Shown in pieces: positions 10,801 to 19,093 of a DNA stretch of 64,000 nucleotides; within the stretch, counting starts at the first letter, position 1, and every line of letters begins with the position of its first letter. The position numbers and the translations under genes were made by a program. This stretch comes from Tritrichomonas foetus. Taxonomy: Eukaryota > Parabasalia > Tritrichomonadida > Tritrichomonadidae. Location: contig MLAK01000593.1 of NCBI GenBank assembly GCA_001839685.1, forward strand, positions 69,299 to 133,298. The letters run 5' to 3'. The notes under the pieces are model-generated. The model had not been told where the DNA came from. It saw only the letters and a program-made list of their open reading frames with translations, and searched no databases.

Positions 10801-13800
10801 AAATTTCACTTGTTTTCTCCATGTTTAGAGTATTTTCTTCAATTCTTGTGAAAAACCAAATTTTACCATTTGATGAGTTCTTACGTAAAATGTTTTCTTT
10901 AAATTTACCTGAGGAATGGGTCGGATATGGTTTGCCTAATAGTTATTGGGATGTTTTCCCGACACCTTCTGTTTTATCAATGAGAGTTTATAATGGTCGT
11001 CTAAATCCTCATAATTTTAATAGTCTTAGTCAGCCACAAACTCCAACTGATGATTCAATTACTGTTTTAGTTCCGCAGTTCCTGCCTCATTTAACAACAT
11101 TTAATTTAGGCGTTCAGAATCAGCAGCACTTTTTGATTCATGGGGAAAGAAATACTGGGAAAGAATCATTTATTAATGTTTGCTTACACAGATATAAATA
11201 TCTTGTTCCAGTACACTTTTATCTCACATCATGTTCATCAGCTCATGAATTACGAGATATTCTTTTGCATCAATCCCAAATAACTTCAACTGAAACACGA
11301 AGATTAAATGATCCAACACTTTTTGTTTTGGTTTTTCATCATTTGGATGAGTGTAAACCTGAAATTTTTGAATTTATTAGAATGTTAATTGATTCAAAAA
11401 TGTTACCAGTTCTATCTGATGTTGATTCGAAAGTCTATGATAAATATAAACTCCAGAAATTCATTGTAATGGCAACAGGAATAAATATTTCCAGTTTCCC
11501 ACCAAGGTTTGTTGCCTTATTTACACCTTTGTATATGCAAGAATATACAATGCATACTAAAGAATATATTGTGACCAAAGTTATGCAGAAAGAAGAAGTT
11601 GCTAATAAATTCATATCTCTTGTGAATTATTCATTTAGGGAAATTAATTTAGATATTGTTAAGATGCTAAGAATTGTGAAAATAATTTGCATGATGCCTG
11701 AGCATAAGTCGTCTAAAGATTTTGTTAGGCAATTGAATGTTTTTATGTCAGAAGTTCAATTTGCTGCATTTTCTGATGATTTAGAGGGTTTCAAGAATTA
11801 TCAAGCAGCTGTTTTGAAAGTTTGCCAAGGATTTGATCTTGGTCCTGTCTTTCAACAATATCGACTTGAGAAAAAGAGTTTCCTTCCAAGAATTACCAAG
11901 AAATTAGATTTGGTAGAAGTTGATATCAAAGCTCTCAAAGATAATTTGACACAACTATCCGGAAGAAAATTCACAGATCTTGAAACAAGGCAATACACAC
12001 TGGTTGAACATTGTGTATCTAAAGCGAAAAATCATTGTGAACTTTTTGGTCCAACTTCTAGTGGAAAAATGTCATTTGTACGATTATGCTCTAAAAAGCT
12101 TGGTATTGGAATGATTGATATGACTTCATCAAGTATCGAAAAACTTAAAAACACACTTGTTCATATTATCCTTTCAAACGTTCAACAAATTATAACAATG
12201 AGAGTAACAGATACCACAAGAGAAACTTTAGACTTACTTTATACACTGGTTGTATATAAACACTATAAACAGCTTTTCACACCTGATGAAGTTGAAGAAT
12301 TATATCGCAATGTGTCAAAAACCGAAAGGCCCACAGAAATCCAAAGAAGAGATGCCAATATTAAAATTATTAATACAATAGAAAACAATTGTCATTTGAT
12401 AATTGTAACTGAAACACTGATTAGTTTACCATTATTTGAAATTATTAAATTACATAGTGATACAAAAGAACATATTTGTCAGGAAATTCTCAGCAAAGAT
12501 TTGATTACAATGCAACCACTTTTCTGTAAAATTGCTGAAGTTCTTGAAAAGGTTGTTCCTTATTCACATAATAATCACTTTTATGATTTATTGAAGGCAT
12601 TTGATGATACAATGAAAAGAGAACAAAAAAATATTGTGACTAGACATGAAAAAATCACTTTAGCCCTTCAATTTTATGAAAAAATAACAGAAGATCAAAG
12701 AATTGCCCAAAATAAAATTGATCAACTTCAGCCAAGTGTTGCACAATTGAAAGAAGAAACATTTAATTTACAAGAAGCATTTAATCAAAAGCACGAACTT
12801 GTTGATGAAAAGAAGAACAAGTTAAATGAAGAGCAAATCTTTAAGCAAGCTGAATTAAACCAAAAAAGGAAAGAATATAGTACTGCTGATGTGGAGCTTA
12901 GAACATTTTTACCAAAATTTGAAGCAATTAAACAAAAAGTTCGAGATTTCTCAGATCATGATTTGCAGCCACTTCGAATTTATTGTGCAGCACCAACAGC
13001 AACAGTGAAACAACTTAGTGAAGTTGCATCAATTATGTCAAATCGTATAAATGATCCAAAAATGTTCACCGATCATGACTTGCCTCAAATTTTAGTCGAA
13101 CAAATTGACTATCAAACAATTTCCGAAGAAAGTATTGCTAAATTACAACCATTTTTCGATGAAGAAACCGGAATAGATGTGAAGCAAATTGAAACTGCAC
13201 CACTGGCACTTTCAATTATTTATACTTATCTTCAAAGAACTTTGAGAGCAACTCAACTCAATAACACTGCAATTATGAAAAAACAAGCTGTTGATGCAAA
13301 TTATAAACAGCTTGAAGAGTTTACCGAATCAATGCAAAAGGAAATGGAATCGATTGAAGCTATTGAATCTACATTTAGTGAACAGTCAAGGGAACTTCAA
13401 CAACATCAACAAAAATTACAAGAAATGAAAAGTGAATATAAGCAGATCAAAGCTGAAAAACGAATCATTGATCAAATTTTAAAGGATTCCTCGGCTTTAA
13501 TTGATAAATGGCGTCAAAATTCAGTTGAATTTCAAACTTTGATTAACACATTAAATGGTGATACAATAACTTGGGTCGTTTATTTGATTTACGCAGGAAT
13601 GTTACCTGCAGACAAAAGAATAAAAATGATGGATTCAGTTCTAGATTTATTAATTCATGAAAGTGTTCCAATTTCTTATACAAGTCCAATAGAATATGTG
13701 GAATCACGATTTTCTCGAATGAAACTTCCTGTCTCGACAGAAACTTCTTTACCGAAACCACTATTGATCGATTTTTACCATTTAACAAATGCAGTAAGAG

Positions 13801-16688
13801 TTCCATTAATTATTGATATTGATGGAATTGTGCTGCATTGCTTAAAATCAGCCAATAATGTTGTCCAAGTCAGTTTAAATGCATTAAGTTTTGAAAAAGT
13901 TATTGCTCGAAGTTTCCAAACTGATACCTATTTGGCCCTTACTGATGTAGATCGTTTAACGCCAATTATATCACAAATAATGGCTGGTGAAATGATTTTA
14001 AAGTTTGGAAATAAAGAAATTACACGACATCCAAACTTTAAATTACTCCTTTTTACTGACAAAACTAGAATTAAAGAATTCAATGCTGATTTATTAAGTA
14101 GAGTTACCGTTATTGATACTACATCGTCATCACTTGAAGGTGTAAAAAATTCTATTGTTCATTATTTTGTTGACTACTTTGATTCTGACCTAATTCCAAG
14201 AGTTATTCAGGCAGAAAAATCTGGAATTTCTCAGCAAGAAGAAATTATGGGATTTGAAAATGCCACCCTTGATGCTTTTTCATTCATTTCTAAATGTGAG
14301 AAAGAAAATCTTGATTATTCATATTTAAATGACAATGAAACAGTTGCTGCATTATGTACAGCTAAAGATTGCTATATGGCCTACACTATCCAAAATGAAT
14401 CCCATAATGTTAAAAAGGAATTAGAATTAGCCATTAACCAATATTTACCATTAATAAATGTTTGCTACAACTGCTGGAGAATATTAACTCGATATATCCG
14501 GAAAGTTACTCCTGCTATCTTCAGACTTCAAGGATTTTTAGAAACTATATCAACTGTGCTTGTTAATAGTGGTATTCATACTTTAACAAGTGAACAAATT
14601 CAAGTTCTTCAAGCATCACTTTTGAACTCAATCTATCAATTAATATTTCCATCATTATCAGATGATGAAATTTTATCTTTTGTATTTTTAACTGGATTCT
14701 TTTATAAAGGATATGAAGCGTATGATCTTGATCAAATAATTGAACATATTTCAAATGAATTTAATGGAAAAGCTGCTTTTGATAATATTGACGGAGAAAC
14801 GTCATTATCAGCAGAATCACTGAAATATACATCTGTTGATCATTTCTTCCAAATTATCTATAAATTTGCATGTGAAATAATGGGACGTGAATTCTTGAAT
14901 TATATGCCAAGTTTTTATGTTGATAATGCATTTTCATCGCAAATTACGATTTTATATTCGGAAGGCTCAAAAGAGCCAACTGAGCTTCTTGGCCGGTTTG
15001 TTTCAATTCGAAATTTGAGTGAAATTTTTGTAACAATTTCACTAAACAAATCAACAGTTATACAAACAAGAAAACTTATCCAAAAAGCCATGGATAAAGG
15101 CTTATGGATTGTGATTAATTATTCCAGAGCTTCAATCGATTCATCACGTCTACTGAATGAAATTCCATCATTGATTACTCATTTTAATGAACAAAAAGTA
15201 CATGAAAACTTTAGATTAATTATAAATTGTAGAACTGTTCAGTATTTGTCATTTGAATTATTAGAAACTGCGAAATTTATTCGAATTGAATCGTTTCCAT
15301 CGGTTAAAGGAAATCTACAAGAGTTGTATTATCATCATGCTGCTTCATTAAAAGTAATTGATAAATCAAATATCGGAAAGAAAATAGTTTATTTAAGCGC
15401 CTTAATTTTCGCCCAAATTCATTTTCGCAGCTTTTTGTCACCTTGTGGATTCAATAATATATCACCACCATCGATTTGGTCATTCCATAGAATTATTGAT
15501 CACGTTCGGCGTTATACAGAACTCCCTGAATTCCCAATTCGAAACTATCGAGATGACTTAGAAAATATTTTGTTGTCTCCTGCTGTGATTGAAAGTAGCG
15601 ATAAGCAAAAATTGAAACAAATGGTTGCATCTTTTATCACATCTGATTCACTTGATGAAGGATTCAACTTCCTTGGAAGTGATTCACATGAAAGTGATCG
15701 TTGGATTGTTGGTAATGAAACTTCAATTGCTGGATATTCCCAATTTATTAATAAAATGCCATTTTTCACAAATTGTGACATCCTCGGAATGAATCGGCAA
15801 TCAGCTGGAAAAATTTTGGAATGGAACTTTTCCAGATATATTTCGAGGACTTTTGTGAAGCTCTATGAAGATTCTCAATATGAAAAAGAAGAAAACTTGA
15901 AGCAAATTGAACAAGATGAGCATTATCGACAAAGAATTTTACATCAAATTCCAATAAAAATCACAAAATCAACGATTGTATATGAAATTACTCCAATGAT
16001 TCAATTCTGGTTAAATGAAGCGAATGAATTGAATGAATTTATTGAAGAACTTAATATTGATTTAACAAAAAACCATATTCAAATTAAAGAAGGAGTTGTT
16101 CCTGATAAATGGCAAAAATTCAAATCTATTAGTCAAATGTCGCAATTTATATCATTTTTAAATGAAAAAAGGGCATATATTGTAAAATATATTGAAAATT
16201 CTGATGTTCTTGGAAAAGAAATTAATATTACAATGATTTCGAATCCAAGAGACTTCTTTAACGCATTTTTAGCTGATTATGCTTATCAAAAACAAATCAT
16301 GGTAAATACTCTTTACTTCGATTTTACTTTTGGAGATGGAAACGAACATCAATCGATTGTAATCACCAATTTAACAATGATGAATGGATGCATTGTAAAT
16401 GGAAATTTAGTCCCTAGCGATAAACCATTTAACAAACTTCCAAAATTATTCTGTAAAGTTGCAAAAAGATCCACATTGGCTGTGAAAACTGGAAAATTGT
16501 TTAATTGTCCTGTGTATAAATTTATTTTTGATAAGAACATGACATCCTCAGATAATTTTGTCATGACTAACGAATATATAGAGAATTTTGTTTTTAATAT
16601 ACCTATTCCAATTGATATATCTGAGAAAAACTGGATACTAAATGGTACCTCAATCTACTGCAATTTACCTACACAGATTAATCCATAA
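4899..16688 (+). CDS. Axonemal-type dynein heavy chain, divergent, with degenerate AAA1
   Basis: 3929 residues in one frame, within the range of single-headed inner-arm dyneins. Linker region about 950-1370 (QPNWIVVSALY, RRKWSSIV). AAA1 opens with GYEYWGKCPNFIITPEFD; its P-loop GPFATGKM (1410-1417) has Met for Thr/Ser, and the Walker B site reads WIHFRDI (1458-1464) instead of the family's FDEF. AAA2 has an intact P-loop GPPNTGKS (1716-1723) and LDGHLD near 1805. AAA3 has GERNTGKE (2082-2089) with VFHHLDE at its Walker B. AAA4 has GPTSSGKM (2384-2391). Stalk coiled coils run from about 2592 to 2860 with a microtubule-binding region between. AAA5 (RVPLIIDIDG), AAA6 and the C-terminal domain (NPRDFFNAFLADYAYQ, YKFIFDKN) follow. 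Preserved architecture without in-frame stops indicates selection. Probably flagellar; motor activity is doubtful if AAA1 cannot hydrolyse ATP. Confidence 0.93.
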   Translation: MSKKKRNPIEDGGIPIDSPFKLTVKKPNFSSTEFGPHQNKLFDSISLDNETSPYNIVTPGVSQFDKTVKSTSPALLAIGAKAQKTRSALGPSLIKPTLNGSRAPIGQDFNSLLTKKPLSDLPNPNKTTASPFVRQNEIEKMGLAFKDDPIAYFSKHKDGRGHKFIYLKYAKSRNDPYFSPYELMKVPFCEAGEDYFTMSANGVTHIDEQGNTEYCSLDAWAKEETDFCSISKLRLFQTYLFWKPFKFWRTYVMRQRYKSTTRTIKHHPSICNKSFALTAVSISALLHKSDKIMDDNLLALIPQRKYTIREYEKLCNDNINNLKKQYKEFLKSVIGQFSALYAKLCDPQNLIVSESDFDEIKRKNPNLTALIQLEKKKEERRQKKSEKMKCEKSYINNFVRMADYMLLEAIRESCYKAWKISDENVSSESSSIFNVELTFNKKGEVMFIPDKETLLKSVEDSLIDCIQTLENLPRLLYASDLQKMILAHSESPHTSLKEIFSCSTFLFDIKSNILKVIVNSYEEADQNSKPFCDYFPLFKLGKTWDVRNYIKTPSGELYKGPLNINERDESENHDAFLLNYAKEPIVDFTQLRSDIQRLRHEEKRVGDIRGGYVSGVLFIDTRPLKGNLTPIPLRSLTEIEATLKDLIQLKIDLMNRVFKTYSKYLKTESTTLEIFVEFCALLKKIQSLLPKMNSEISFVDDVVALCEEAKFGEQKNPLHDSYTQFKNEFQTALQVKKSHFDSYALELKHLVDNQHRKLKKYFNRSQLIPKSLKEFDAEGFASRTAILKKKIKKIKSTIHDCIAYQNVFETENSKFEEYKEAMKNIKISERLYDLFKLFETINTQVTKVPFNQINVDTFKVKCEELADQISNIDSVLGNRPCSIFREITNSFMEFSIFIEELSILSEGKMQLRHWNQLFEQCNQKDKYNNNITIDDLRSLQILENHDKIKAITEISIGEYNLEAEFKEIYTHWSEVHLPLADAQAKTEMTMLLAPLDTLLLEVQSTALTLNRILDNRFVEGIKEDVEKLAKIMDKIISIFKEWQIFQPNWIVVSALYQQEAIQNAVQKQLPKYTTVRRKWSSIVRHILLNTRLIAVCSYPPLLDDLHDNNIDLEIILKDLIVFADMKRKLIPRLYFLSDEELLILLSTNSFQEFTSHFTKTLMHVSRLENHSKDALELPSQDLTKEMCNFNGLTIFSIVGEDGDCLSLHKQIVCTGPIENWVPPLFKSIEESFKSSFRENLNLYEKSSLSDFVLTASSYIGILIHSIFFTTNVDECFSKVDSNARVFAIYEQELREKQNELINTLTSPLSANESAKLSNILVMVNMDIDRVHSFQDKIHGFSHRLAWNSTLKHRYNPNTDTLSCEILDYSVPHGYEYWGKCPNFIITPEFDPVISNLCGSIASGQIPMLYGPFATGKMSIIKYISMMFGHYFYTIQSFPDQTQYILNQLLTGAMECGSWIHFRDIHEMNIELVDFLFDRIRALTAAQLSKQSKFELEDENTSIYINQNTQFFMSRIVEGEIPAPLKSFTRPISLRAPTFSRLVELYLTTIGFKSSKHIAPKLTNFLNTTSALLNLPSSILMFSIRIIKCSYDVLMELVHTTRCPFINYYEEARTAEEFAIARGCYINMKYMIDDEQIEVLLQMIYANFTLFESFWMFKSYIQKPNCFIMDRMEMNIQQYLRRRIPEFGIDLPIEYLVSKTLDLFRLMQNHSIVAVCGPPNTGKSLIIQLLSESYQMLTKDPDFGQTKGVLPLKVAHCYHKSGSWEDIFGTQEYDPSSNNKWFTGEIHAALLHLSKFTKTHKRILHLDGHLDLKFSNFLMKAISDPSKISLTSRDTYPMNTTLHIVIESDNLYEIAPSFSSMCGILPMKSCQYFPAQLSTTAELDLMHPSIPFSSAALKFKSLLGESSIDLMRSLFCEYVPYILRQIHLMPAKVDLFSVVSSYTEMSACLALREIQESNISKGDNPDLFKISLVFSMFRVFSSILVKNQILPFDEFLRKMFSLNLPEEWVGYGLPNSYWDVFPTPSVLSMRVYNGRLNPHNFNSLSQPQTPTDDSITVLVPQFLPHLTTFNLGVQNQQHFLIHGERNTGKESFINVCLHRYKYLVPVHFYLTSCSSAHELRDILLHQSQITSTETRRLNDPTLFVLVFHHLDECKPEIFEFIRMLIDSKMLPVLSDVDSKVYDKYKLQKFIVMATGINISSFPPRFVALFTPLYMQEYTMHTKEYIVTKVMQKEEVANKFISLVNYSFREINLDIVKMLRIVKIICMMPEHKSSKDFVRQLNVFMSEVQFAAFSDDLEGFKNYQAAVLKVCQGFDLGPVFQQYRLEKKSFLPRITKKLDLVEVDIKALKDNLTQLSGRKFTDLETRQYTLVEHCVSKAKNHCELFGPTSSGKMSFVRLCSKKLGIGMIDMTSSSIEKLKNTLVHIILSNVQQIITMRVTDTTRETLDLLYTLVVYKHYKQLFTPDEVEELYRNVSKTERPTEIQRRDANIKIINTIENNCHLIIVTETLISLPLFEIIKLHSDTKEHICQEILSKDLITMQPLFCKIAEVLEKVVPYSHNNHFYDLLKAFDDTMKREQKNIVTRHEKITLALQFYEKITEDQRIAQNKIDQLQPSVAQLKEETFNLQEAFNQKHELVDEKKNKLNEEQIFKQAELNQKRKEYSTADVELRTFLPKFEAIKQKVRDFSDHDLQPLRIYCAAPTATVKQLSEVASIMSNRINDPKMFTDHDLPQILVEQIDYQTISEESIAKLQPFFDEETGIDVKQIETAPLALSIIYTYLQRTLRATQLNNTAIMKKQAVDANYKQLEEFTESMQKEMESIEAIESTFSEQSRELQQHQQKLQEMKSEYKQIKAEKRIIDQILKDSSALIDKWRQNSVEFQTLINTLNGDTITWVVYLIYAGMLPADKRIKMMDSVLDLLIHESVPISYTSPIEYVESRFSRMKLPVSTETSLPKPLLIDFYHLTNAVRVPLIIDIDGIVLHCLKSANNVVQVSLNALSFEKVIARSFQTDTYLALTDVDRLTPIISQIMAGEMILKFGNKEITRHPNFKLLLFTDKTRIKEFNADLLSRVTVIDTTSSSLEGVKNSIVHYFVDYFDSDLIPRVIQAEKSGISQQEEIMGFENATLDAFSFISKCEKENLDYSYLNDNETVAALCTAKDCYMAYTIQNESHNVKKELELAINQYLPLINVCYNCWRILTRYIRKVTPAIFRLQGFLETISTVLVNSGIHTLTSEQIQVLQASLLNSIYQLIFPSLSDDEILSFVFLTGFFYKGYEAYDLDQIIEHISNEFNGKAAFDNIDGETSLSAESLKYTSVDHFFQIIYKFACEIMGREFLNYMPSFYVDNAFSSQITILYSEGSKEPTELLGRFVSIRNLSEIFVTISLNKSTVIQTRKLIQKAMDKGLWIVINYSRASIDSSRLLNEIPSLITHFNEQKVHENFRLIINCRTVQYLSFELLETAKFIRIESFPSVKGNLQELYYHHAASLKVIDKSNIGKKIVYLSALIFAQIHFRSFLSPCGFNNISPPSIWSFHRIIDHVRRYTELPEFPIRNYRDDLENILLSPAVIESSDKQKLKQMVASFITSDSLDEGFNFLGSDSHESDRWIVGNETSIAGYSQFINKMPFFTNCDILGMNRQSAGKILEWNFSRYISRTFVKLYEDSQYEKEENLKQIEQDEHYRQRILHQIPIKITKSTIVYEITPMIQFWLNEANELNEFIEELNIDLTKNHIQIKEGVVPDKWQKFKSISQMSQFISFLNEKRAYIVKYIENSDVLGKEINITMISNPRDFFNAFLADYAYQKQIMVNTLYFDFTFGDGNEHQSIVITNLTMMNGCIVNGNLVPSDKPFNKLPKLFCKVAKRSTLAVKTGKLFNCPVYKFIFDKNMTSSDNFVMTNEYIENFVFNIPIPIDISEKNWILNGTSIYCNLPTQINP

Positions 16689-16709
16689 ATGTTTTGTATT
16701 TTTTTCTAA

Positions 16710-16759
<50 letters not shown>

Positions 16760-17450
16760 TTTTTGTTTTATTTTAATTCAACAGATCTTATGAATTTATC
16801 AAGTTATTATTAATATATTCTATAGCATTGTTATTGAACAGCCAGTGAATAAGGACGATTCATATTTGAAGTAAATAGACTTAACTCACAAACAAGGAAG
16901 AAAAAATGTACAATATCACGTTTTGAACACTGTTTTTATGTAACTTTAACATGTTTGTATGAAATAATTCTAGTTTCCTGAGAAAATTCCATTCAATTTC
17001 ATACTATTATAGTATTTCCAACAACAATAAATGAATTTCTGTCCATCCATTGGAAAAAACATCTGAAATGATGGTGTTGACTTCTATCTACATTCACTTG
17101 GCAAAAGACGCTATTATCTAGTCGTTTGTTCGCCAATTAGGGAAATCGATTGACTTTGGGGAATTTTAAACATGAATACTCATTTATTTCGATATACTCG
17201 AATTGGATATCAATGAAAGTTTTTTGCATATTTTTCGAAAAAAGTGACTTTGTTTATTTCATGCTTGATTAAATCAGGTTTTTGATCTTTATTTGAACTT
17301 AAGTTATGATTACTAATTATGGAATAAAAATCATTAACAAGCATAAATATCAAGAATGATAGAGATGATTTTTTTAAAAAAAACAAAAATAAAGTGTATA
17401 TGACAAAACTAAATAATGATAATGAACATGGATATACATATAATGCAACA
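16689..17450. other. Convergent intergenic region with 46-base poly(T)
   Basis: Lies between the 3' ends of the dynein and katanin-like genes. A pure T run occupies 16712-16757, 24 bases after the dynein stop codon. The rest is AT-rich spacer without coding potential or recognisable repeats. Confidence 0.75.
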
Positions 17451-18992
17451 CTACATTAAAATTTCTTCCCAAGTTGCAAGGAGTGACTTAGCTTCTTCTA
17501 TTCCGCTATTTGCTGCATCAACTACATAAGGTCCAATTGAATGAATCGCATCAAATATTTCAATTAAATCATTTGAATCTTTATTGCTCATTAAACTTGG
17601 TCCGATTATTTCTAAAACCAGTCCAAGCGCATTTACAGTTAAATTTGGATCATCATCAAACGCAAATTTCATAATTTCAATACATTTTGCCGCATTTTCA
17701 ATATTTACTGTTTGTGGTCTCATCTGTAAAATGGCTACAAACTCAAATGCAGCATCTCCAGTTGTCGCAATTTCATTAATAGTGAATAAAGAGCCTTTAC
17801 TTTTAATTCTATCGAATAAATAGCACAATTTTGTTTTTCGAGTTTCAAGCATTGCCAAATAATCAGGTCTTTTTGCTTTAAAATTTCTATAAATTACATC
17901 ATTTGCAGCTGGACCATTATTTGATGGCTTGGGTTGAAGATCAGCAAGTCCTTTTATAGGATGAATAATTCGCCTTTGTGTTTTTTTCATTTGCATTAAA
18001 TTTGAACCATCAATAACTTTATTTTGTAGACTGGATTTCCCTTTTTTCTCATGAACGATAACTTCCTTTTTAAGAAGGCGGAAATCATCAGTTTTTGCAA
18101 AAATTATTTTTCCAATGTTTCCTTCGGATGTTGCAATTGCTACACAAGTTGAGTAAAGCTGCATATCATGAACTTTCTTTTGCGATATTTGCATATGATC
18201 GACAAAATCTGGTGCGAAAGTTCGAAAAACGCTTAAAACAGAAGATGAGCAAGAAGCAAGAACTTTTCCATCTTTTGAAAACTTCACACATTGCGGAGAA
18301 GCATTCCCAATGATAAAGGAGCCCTTTAGCTCATTAATTTGGTCAGGATCGAATGAAAAAATATGAACACTTCGATCATCTGAGCATCCAGCCAAAACCA
18401 TTTCAATTGGATGAAAATCCAACGAAAGAAATTGTGGGCAATTAATTCGAATTGTATTAAAGCATTCGCCTGATAAAATTTGAAATATTCGAATAAGTCG
18501 ATCTGATCCAGATGAAGCTAATAAATTTCCGTCGGGTGAAAATTTGATACAAGTAACATTTCCTCGGTGTGCTTGATATTGCTGAATTGGATTTCTTTCT
18601 TGAGCGCTTAATAAAAAAACATGGCCGTCTGCATCTCCGACAGCAACGTGGTCGATATTCAATGGATGGTAATCGATACAAGTAATTTGTGAGCCTTCGA
18701 TATGCCAAGAAGCGATAGTTTTTCGGGAATCTAAATCGATTATTTGAATATGGCCTGAATTGGTGCCAAACGCAATCAAATCTTCGCTGTAATGAAATAC
18801 CGAACAGTTTATTGCCGATTCGAACGGTCCGAAATGATAAATTGGATTTTCGTCTGTTACTGAATATAAATTTAGAAAGCAATCGTCACCTCCGGTTGCA
18901 AATACTCTTCCAGAACAAGGGCCAACACTCATTGATCGTATTGGTTGTGAATGAGATTGAGCCGTCTGCACCTGGAAGAGACGCGGAGGCAT
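17451..18992 (-). CDS. Katanin p80 (regulatory subunit B1)-like WD40 protein
   Basis: 513 residues from ATG complement(18990..18992); the frame extends slightly upstream only through a GTG, and the protein naturally begins MPPRLFQ. Residues about 15-300 form a WD40 propeller: GGDDCFLNLYSV, FGTNSGHIQIIDLDSRKTI, VGDADGHVFLLS, HRGNVTCIKFSPDGNLLASS, GCSDDRSVHIFSFD. After a basic linker (residues about 310-375), residues 380-510 look like the p80 con80 domain: a helical region that in other eukaryotes binds the p60 AAA ATPase and microtubules. It would target microtubule severing, relevant to flagella, axostyle and pelta. It shares a roughly 100-base divergent promoter region with the next gene. 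Confidence 0.85.
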   Translation of the reverse strand: MPPRLFQVQTAQSHSQPIRSMSVGPCSGRVFATGGDDCFLNLYSVTDENPIYHFGPFESAINCSVFHYSEDLIAFGTNSGHIQIIDLDSRKTIASWHIEGSQITCIDYHPLNIDHVAVGDADGHVFLLSAQERNPIQQYQAHRGNVTCIKFSPDGNLLASSGSDRLIRIFQILSGECFNTIRINCPQFLSLDFHPIEMVLAGCSDDRSVHIFSFDPDQINELKGSFIIGNASPQCVKFSKDGKVLASCSSSVLSVFRTFAPDFVDHMQISQKKVHDMQLYSTCVAIATSEGNIGKIIFAKTDDFRLLKKEVIVHEKKGKSSLQNKVIDGSNLMQMKKTQRRIIHPIKGLADLQPKPSNNGPAANDVIYRNFKAKRPDYLAMLETRKTKLCYLFDRIKSKGSLFTINEIATTGDAAFEFVAILQMRPQTVNIENAAKCIEIMKFAFDDDPNLTVNALGLVLEIIGPSLMSNKDSNDLIEIFDAIHSIGPYVVDAANSGIEEAKSLLATWEEILM

Positions 18993-19093
18993 TTTGAGAG
19001 ACGTTTGAAAATTCACGATTTTGATAAGAATTGAAAAATGTCATCTTAACTTTTTTAGAATAAATTTATTATGTCTTATTATTATTCGGAAAA

